Below are positions 21,486-24,155 of a DNA stretch of 24,155 nt, in pieces. The stretch lies in the NCBI GenBank assembly GCA_035483795.1, contig DATHPP010000449.1, positions 1 to 24,155 of the forward strand, written 5' to 3'. The stretch comes from DASXMX01 sp035483795. Lineage in GTDB: Bacteria; Planctomycetota; Phycisphaerae; Tepidisphaerales; Tepidisphaeraceae. The notes under the pieces are model-generated. The model made no database searches. It was not told the origin of the DNA and saw only the letters and a program-made list of their open reading frames with translations. Each line of letters opens with the position of its first letter. The stretch's first letter is position 1. Made by a program: the position numbers and the translations under genes.

Positions 21486-21988
21486 CCTGGTCTTACGAGA
21501 TCGAGAACACGTCCATAGGAAAGATTGAGCGTATTCACGAAACGCCGGGATGTTTCTACCGGCTGACAGATGAATCCCGGCTGCGACTGCAAGTCTGGCC
21601 CGCATCGTGTTTTCGATGCGGCAGATTCACGGAGGCAGAACGGATCGAAACGCTTGAGGAGCTGGACGCCAAGCTGGCTCAGCTTCGCGATCCTGAACGA
21701 CGCGGGCTGATTCTGCCGCAGTTGAGGTTCGCGGACCCACTGTTGATTGAGCAACTCATCGGTCAATGCGAATTGCGGCGCGCGTGGCGGCAGACGCGCG
21801 TAAGCCCCGCAAAGTGCATTGAGTGCGGCAGCACGGAGATTTGCCTGTTGTCGGGGAATGAGCCAATCTCCCATCCGTGCGGCGTCGGCGAACTTGTCGT
21901 CCGCATTTCCCTGTCGGGCGGCATCAGCATCAGGTATGAGATCCTGGTCACGCCCGAAGGCGATCGCCTTCCGCTCGAACCGTCTTGA
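21479..21988 (+). CDS. Hypothetical cysteine-rich protein
   Basis: A 169-residue soluble protein that I do not recognise. It has two CxxC pairs, CFRCG (C44, C47) and CIECG (C113, C116), plus C122 and C134, so a zinc site is likely. Between the pairs is a charged helical segment (AERIETLEELDAKLAQLRD) and a hydrophobic LLIEQLIGQCELRRAW. The C-terminal 35 residues read as beta strands (GELVVRISLSGGISIRYEIL). The ATG overlaps the stop of the preceding frameshifted gene, so the pair was probably translated as an operon. Codon choice and length support coding; role unknown. Confidence 0.65.
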   Translation: MLTWSYEIENTSIGKIERIHETPGCFYRLTDESRLRLQVWPASCFRCGRFTEAERIETLEELDAKLAQLRDPERRGLILPQLRFADPLLIEQLIGQCELRRAWRQTRVSPAKCIECGSTEICLLSGNEPISHPCGVGELVVRISLSGGISIRYEILVTPEGDRLPLEPS

Positions 21989-22008
21989 TTCGCCTGACTG
22001 GTGTGACC

Positions 22009-22150
22009 TCAAAGCCGCAGATAACGGACTTGCCCTTCCCACTCACCGTCAACGCTGCACTCGGCGACGATCGACAGATCTTCGACCGCGCGGCCGATTG
22101 AGAACGACCGCGGGAGTTCGAACGTGCCGGACCTCTTCGAAGAAAACGCG
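22009..22150 (-). pseudogene. Possible C-terminal remnant of a minus-strand gene
   Basis: On the minus strand one frame ends with SGTFELPRSFSIGRAVEDLS then IVAECSVDGEWEGQVRYLRL and a TGA at 22009-22011. It looks protein-like (alternating hydrophobic and acidic residues) but no start codon is in frame before the frame enters the inverted repeat at 22191. It could be the end of a gene cut off when the repeat island formed. Low certainty: the segment is short. Confidence 0.25.
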
Positions 22151-22190
22151 CGGTGCGAGAATCCGCGGCGGCGCTGCGCTTTGCCGGCGT

Positions 22191-22346
22191 CCCTTCGGCA
22201 AGCTCAGGACAGGCGTGGGGTCCGCCGACCACGTAGCGCACCTCGTGCCGGGGAGGTGTTCCGCCCTTTTCGTGCGAGGGGCTCGAAGTCAAAGGATCGC
22301 TGCGGCGCCAGGCGGACCCCACGCCTGCCCTGAGCCTGCCGAAGGG
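22191..22346. repeat. REPIN-like pair of 36-bp inverted repeats
   Basis: The left arm 22191-22226 (starting CCCTTCGGCAAGCTCAGGAC) and the right arm 22311-22346 are reverse complements over 36 bp with two mismatches, separated by 84 bp. The core CCTTCGGCAGGCTCAGGGCA is a short repeat I recall from many unrelated bacterial genomes. Two REP units in opposite orientation around a short centre is the REPIN layout. No RAYT transposase is in the window. Confidence 0.8.
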
Positions 22347-22502
22347 CCGGGGGCAGAGCCTCGGCGTCGCCCCGGATTCTTGGGAAGCATCAATGTTTCA
22401 GCAATAATCAGATAAATGGCACAAATGGCACTGGCCAAAATTAGTGCCAAAATCGGCCAAAAGTGCCACTCTGGAACGCCAGTGCTGATTGCTGAATCGG
22501 GG

Positions 22503-22530
22503 GCTGAACGTCGCTGAACGGAACTGAACG
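22503..22530. repeat. Three CTGAACG units on a 10-bp period
   Basis: GCTGAACG at 22503 and 22513 and ACTGAACG at 22523 are spaced exactly 10 bp, on one face of the helix. Far from any start codon; role unknown. Confidence 0.6.
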
Positions 22531-22570
22531 TTTTCGCGATTTTCAGGCGAGCAGGGACGGCGATCTGGGG

Positions 22571-22610
22571 AATGTCCCCTGTGTCACCACATGCTCAAAG
22601 AGGGGACATT
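22571..22610. repeat. 10-bp inverted repeat (hairpin) near the 3' end of the aldo/keto reductase gene
   Basis: AATGTCCCCT (22571-22580) pairs perfectly with AGGGGACATT (22601-22610) around a 20-nt loop, 65 bp beyond the reductase stop on its downstream side. It could serve as a transcript end structure, but no T run is present on either strand, so it is not called a terminator. Confidence 0.5.
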
Positions 22611-22632
22611 TGGGGACATCGCCGGTCCGAGG

Positions 22633-22664
22633 GAGACACGGAGACGCGGAGACACGGAGACGGG
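22633..22664. repeat. Four 8-bp tandem units (GAGACACG type)
   Basis: GAGACACG, GAGACGCG, GAGACACG and GAGACGGG follow head to tail, ending 10 bp from the reductase stop codon. Same sequence family as the 9-bp array near 19.36 kb, on the opposite strand. Confidence 0.75.
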
Positions 22665-22674
22665 GCGAAATGGG

Positions 22675-23622
22675 TCACGCCAGGATTTCCTCGACCCGGC
22701 GGGCGGTCTCGTCGCTAACGCGAATTCCGCTGGCCGCGGCGTTCTCCTCGACCTGACGCGGCTGGGTGGCGCCGATGATGCAGCTGGTCACCTCGGCACG
22801 CCTGAGGATCCACGCCAGGGCGAGCTGGGCGATCGAGCAACGGTTTTCCTGGGCGATGGGGGCGAGGTGCTGCACCTTGGTCAGAAGCTGCTGGTTCTGC
22901 ACGAGCGGCTTGATGAACTGGTTCTGGCGTTCGTCGCGCGCGCGGCTGTCGCCGGGGATCGGTTGGCCGGGCTTGTATTTCCCGGTCAGCACGCCTTGCC
23001 CGAGCGGCGACCAGACCACCTGCCCGATGCCGGCCTGATGACACAGCGGCATCACCTCCCGCTCGATGTCGCGATGGATCAGGCTGTATTGCGGCTGGCT
23101 GGAGCGCGGGGCGTAGTAGCGGTCGCCGCAGATTTCCAGGCATTCGCGAATCTTCTCCGCCGGCCATTCGGAGAAGCCCCAGTAGAGGATTTTTCCCTGG
23201 CGGATCAGATCGTCCATCGCCCGGACGGTTTCATCGAGCGGCGTGCTCTCATCGAAACGATGACACTGATAGATGTCCAGGTAATTCGTGCCAAGCCGCT
23301 GCAAGCTCGCGTGACATTCCTCGAACACATGCTTGCGCGAAAGTCCGCGGTCGTTGGGGCCTTCGCCCATGGGAAAAAAGACCTTGCTGGCAAGAACGTA
23401 GGAGGAGCGTTTGCGGTCCTTGAGCAGCTCACCCCACGCCTGCTCGCAACGACCGCGGGCGTAGGCGTCGGCGGTGTCCAGGAAGTTGATCCCCACCTCG
23501 AAGGCCTTGTCCATCACGGCCTTGGCCTGCTGCTGCTCGATGGCATTGCCGAAGGTGAGCCATCCACCCAGGCCGATTTCCGACAGCTTCACACCCGCTT
23601 GTCCGAGCCGACGATATTGCAT
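22675..23622 (-). CDS. Aldo/keto reductase (Kv-beta/YghZ-like subgroup)
   Basis: A 315-residue aldo/keto reductase, an NADPH-dependent TIM barrel reducing aldehydes and ketones. It begins MQYRRLGQAGVKLSEIGLGG and carries the catalytic tetrad: Asp49 and Tyr54 in LDTADAYARG, Lys80 in LASKVFF, His121 in YQCHRFDEST. Cofactor-loop features include SPLGQGVLTGKY and the C-terminal IIGATQPRQVEENAAA. The wording is closest to the Kv-channel beta-subunit/YghZ group. Start: AAGGAG lies about 7 bp before this ATG, while the frame open up to 23706 runs into the large inverted repeat. It is divergent from the sigma factor gene with about 280 bp between. Substrate unknown. Confidence 0.93.
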   Translation of the reverse strand: MQYRRLGQAGVKLSEIGLGGWLTFGNAIEQQQAKAVMDKAFEVGINFLDTADAYARGRCEQAWGELLKDRKRSSYVLASKVFFPMGEGPNDRGLSRKHVFEECHASLQRLGTNYLDIYQCHRFDESTPLDETVRAMDDLIRQGKILYWGFSEWPAEKIRECLEICGDRYYAPRSSQPQYSLIHRDIEREVMPLCHQAGIGQVVWSPLGQGVLTGKYKPGQPIPGDSRARDERQNQFIKPLVQNQQLLTKVQHLAPIAQENRCSIAQLALAWILRRAEVTSCIIGATQPRQVEENAAASGIRVSDETARRVEEILA

Positions 23623-23691
23623 CCTGCGCTCCTTTGTCCGGCGGGCATTGGAGCGGGAAAGCAAACGCCTGCCAAGAGCGCGAAAAACATT

Positions 23692-23773
23692 CGAAAAACG
23701 TTTCATTCTGTTTCAAACGTTTCATGCCACGGCGGGGGCGATGCAACGTTTGAAACAGAATGAAACGTTTTCG
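23692..23773. repeat. Long near-perfect inverted repeat between divergent genes
   Basis: The left arm 23692-23725 (starting CGAAAAACGTTTCATTCTGT) and the right arm 23741-23773 (starting ATGCAACGTTTGAAACAGAA) are reverse complements with one mismatch and one extra A, around a 15-bp GC-rich centre. Weaker symmetry continues outward. Each arm also contains AACGTTT and AAACGTT facing each other. It is AT-rich against the GC-rich background. It begins 70 bp upstream of the reductase start and ends about 130 bp before the sigma factor start. It could be a cruciform, a paired operator or a mobile inverted repeat. Confidence 0.85.
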
Positions 23774-23871
23774 GCGTGTTTTTTGCCTTCGCCTGATGAG
23801 CGATGTCCGAGGCAAAGCTGGTTAGAATGCCCGGCTGCAACACGTCTGTATTTCGAGAGTTGAGGCAGGAG

Positions 23872-23894
23872 CGGCGGGGTTTGCAAGCCCGCCG
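23872..23894 (+). promoter_or_regulatory. Hairpin directly upstream of the sigma factor start
   Basis: CGGCGGG (23872-23878) pairs with CCCGCCG (23888-23894) around a 9-nt loop containing the small palindrome TTGCAA. It ends 6 nt before the ATG at 23901 and occupies the place of the ribosome site, so it may limit translation. A TAGAAT hexamer at 23823-23828 is a possible -10 box; no -35 box was found. Confidence 0.4.
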
Positions 23895-23900
23895 GTGACG

Positions 23901-24155
23901 ATGGATGTTCCCGGGAAGGAACTTGTGGAGCGGGCGCGACGGCGCGACGCGCAGGCGTTTGCGCGGCTGATCGGCGCGTACGAACGCGTCGCGCTGTCGG
24001 TGGCGTTCGGCGTGCTGGGAGACGCTTCGGCCGCGGGGGACGCGGTACAGGAGTCGTTCATCCGCGCCTGGGAACGCCTTGGCGACTTGCGCGAGCCCGA
24101 GCGGTTCGGCACCTGGCTGTGCGGGATTGTCCGCAACCAGGCGCTGGACGCGCTG
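23901..24155 (+). CDS. ECF-family RNA polymerase sigma factor, N-terminal part (runs off window)
   Basis: The first 85 residues of a sigma-70 family protein of the extracytoplasmic-function type. Region 2 is clear: RRRDAQAFARLIGAYERVAL, then GDASAAGDAVQESFIRAWERLGDL and FGTWLCGIVRNQALDAL, the region 2.1-2.4 wording that binds core polymerase and the -10 element. Region 4 lies outside the window. The ATG has no clean Shine-Dalgarno and a hairpin sits just upstream; an in-frame GTG two codons earlier is possible. The gene is divergent from the aldo/keto reductase. In planctomycetes many such sigma factors are followed by an anti-sigma or FecR/WD40-type gene, which cannot be checked here. Confidence 0.9.
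   Translation, partial: MDVPGKELVERARRRDAQAFARLIGAYERVALSVAFGVLGDASAAGDAVQESFIRAWERLGDLREPERFGTWLCGIVRNQALDAL

Larger units (their letters stand above)
21989..22674. other. Repeat-dense intergenic island
   Basis: Nearly 690 bp without a complete gene. In order it holds a possible gene remnant, a REPIN-like inverted pair, two tandem AAATGGCAC units with two opposed GTGCCA copies (22414-22468), three CTGAACG units on a 10-bp period (22503-22530), a 10-bp inverted repeat (22571-22610) and an 8-bp tandem array (22633-22664). Confidence 0.7.

Noticed and set aside
21948..22415. Frames crossing the inverted pair that read PHACPEPAEG and similar
   Set aside because: These peptides are translations of the CCTTCGGCAGGCTCAGG-type repeat and recur in many genomes as false genes.
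22591..23763. 390-residue plus-strand frame
   Set aside because: Antisense to the aldo/keto reductase, whose catalytic tetrad is complete.

Overview
The window looks like a piece of a GC-rich planctomycete chromosome, most likely Phycisphaerae-like. The lineage call rests on protein style, not on a marker gene: an FHA-fused GspE/PilB ATPase, two TPR-O-GlcNAc-transferase-like proteins, a membrane protein ending in a CRxCGYxLTGN...CPECG zinc ribbon, a Tat-exported sugar isomerase-like TIM barrel, an MJ0042-type zinc ribbon, and intergenic repeats of the GGAGACAC, CGAATGAC and CAAGTGAC kinds. No rRNA, tRNA, CRISPR array, transposase or phage gene was seen.

Layout. 1-2242 (minus): partial zinc-ribbon protein and an FHA-T2SSE ATPase. 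2381-6508 (plus): TPR-OGT-like glycosyltransferase followed by a GT-B glycosyltransferase with TPR-like repeats, divergent from the ATPase. 6515-9278 (minus): a tight three-gene operon, a RegB/PrrB-type redox histidine kinase, a RegA/PrrA-type regulator and an MDR quinone-oxidoreductase-like enzyme. 9326-10652 (minus): a stand-alone nucleotidyltransferase-fold protein and a membrane-anchored hypothetical. 10799-14523 (plus): MFS transporter, Tat-exported TIM barrel, GNAT acetyltransferase and a DUF6496/histone-H1-like basic protein. 14585-16327 (minus): a second TPR-OGT-like glycosyltransferase. 16645-19198 (minus): a PIN toxin/antitoxin pair, a zinc-ribbon membrane protein, and a HEPN/MNT-nucleotidyltransferase pair with a perfect palindrome just upstream. 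19611-21988 (plus): an orphan AbrB/MazE-like antitoxin, a lower-GC DUF6928-like gene, a frameshifted zinc-ribbon membrane gene and a cysteine-rich hypothetical. 21989-22674: a repeat-dense island with a REPIN-like inverted pair. 22675-23622 (minus): aldo/keto reductase. 23901-end (plus): start of an ECF sigma factor, separated from the reductase by a long near-perfect inverted repeat.

How the genes work together. The clearest unit is regB-regA-qor. The kinase keeps the GGxxNPF quinone-site motif and the redox cysteine, and a quinone-reductase-like enzyme follows the regulator by 2 bp, which suggests quinone-pool sensing coupled to a quinone/NAD(P)H enzyme. The accessory zone at 16.6-22.7 kb gathers small toxin-antitoxin-like modules, an orphan antitoxin, a broken gene and most of the short repeats, as expected of a recombination-prone region. 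All functional calls come from reading motifs; no database search was run.
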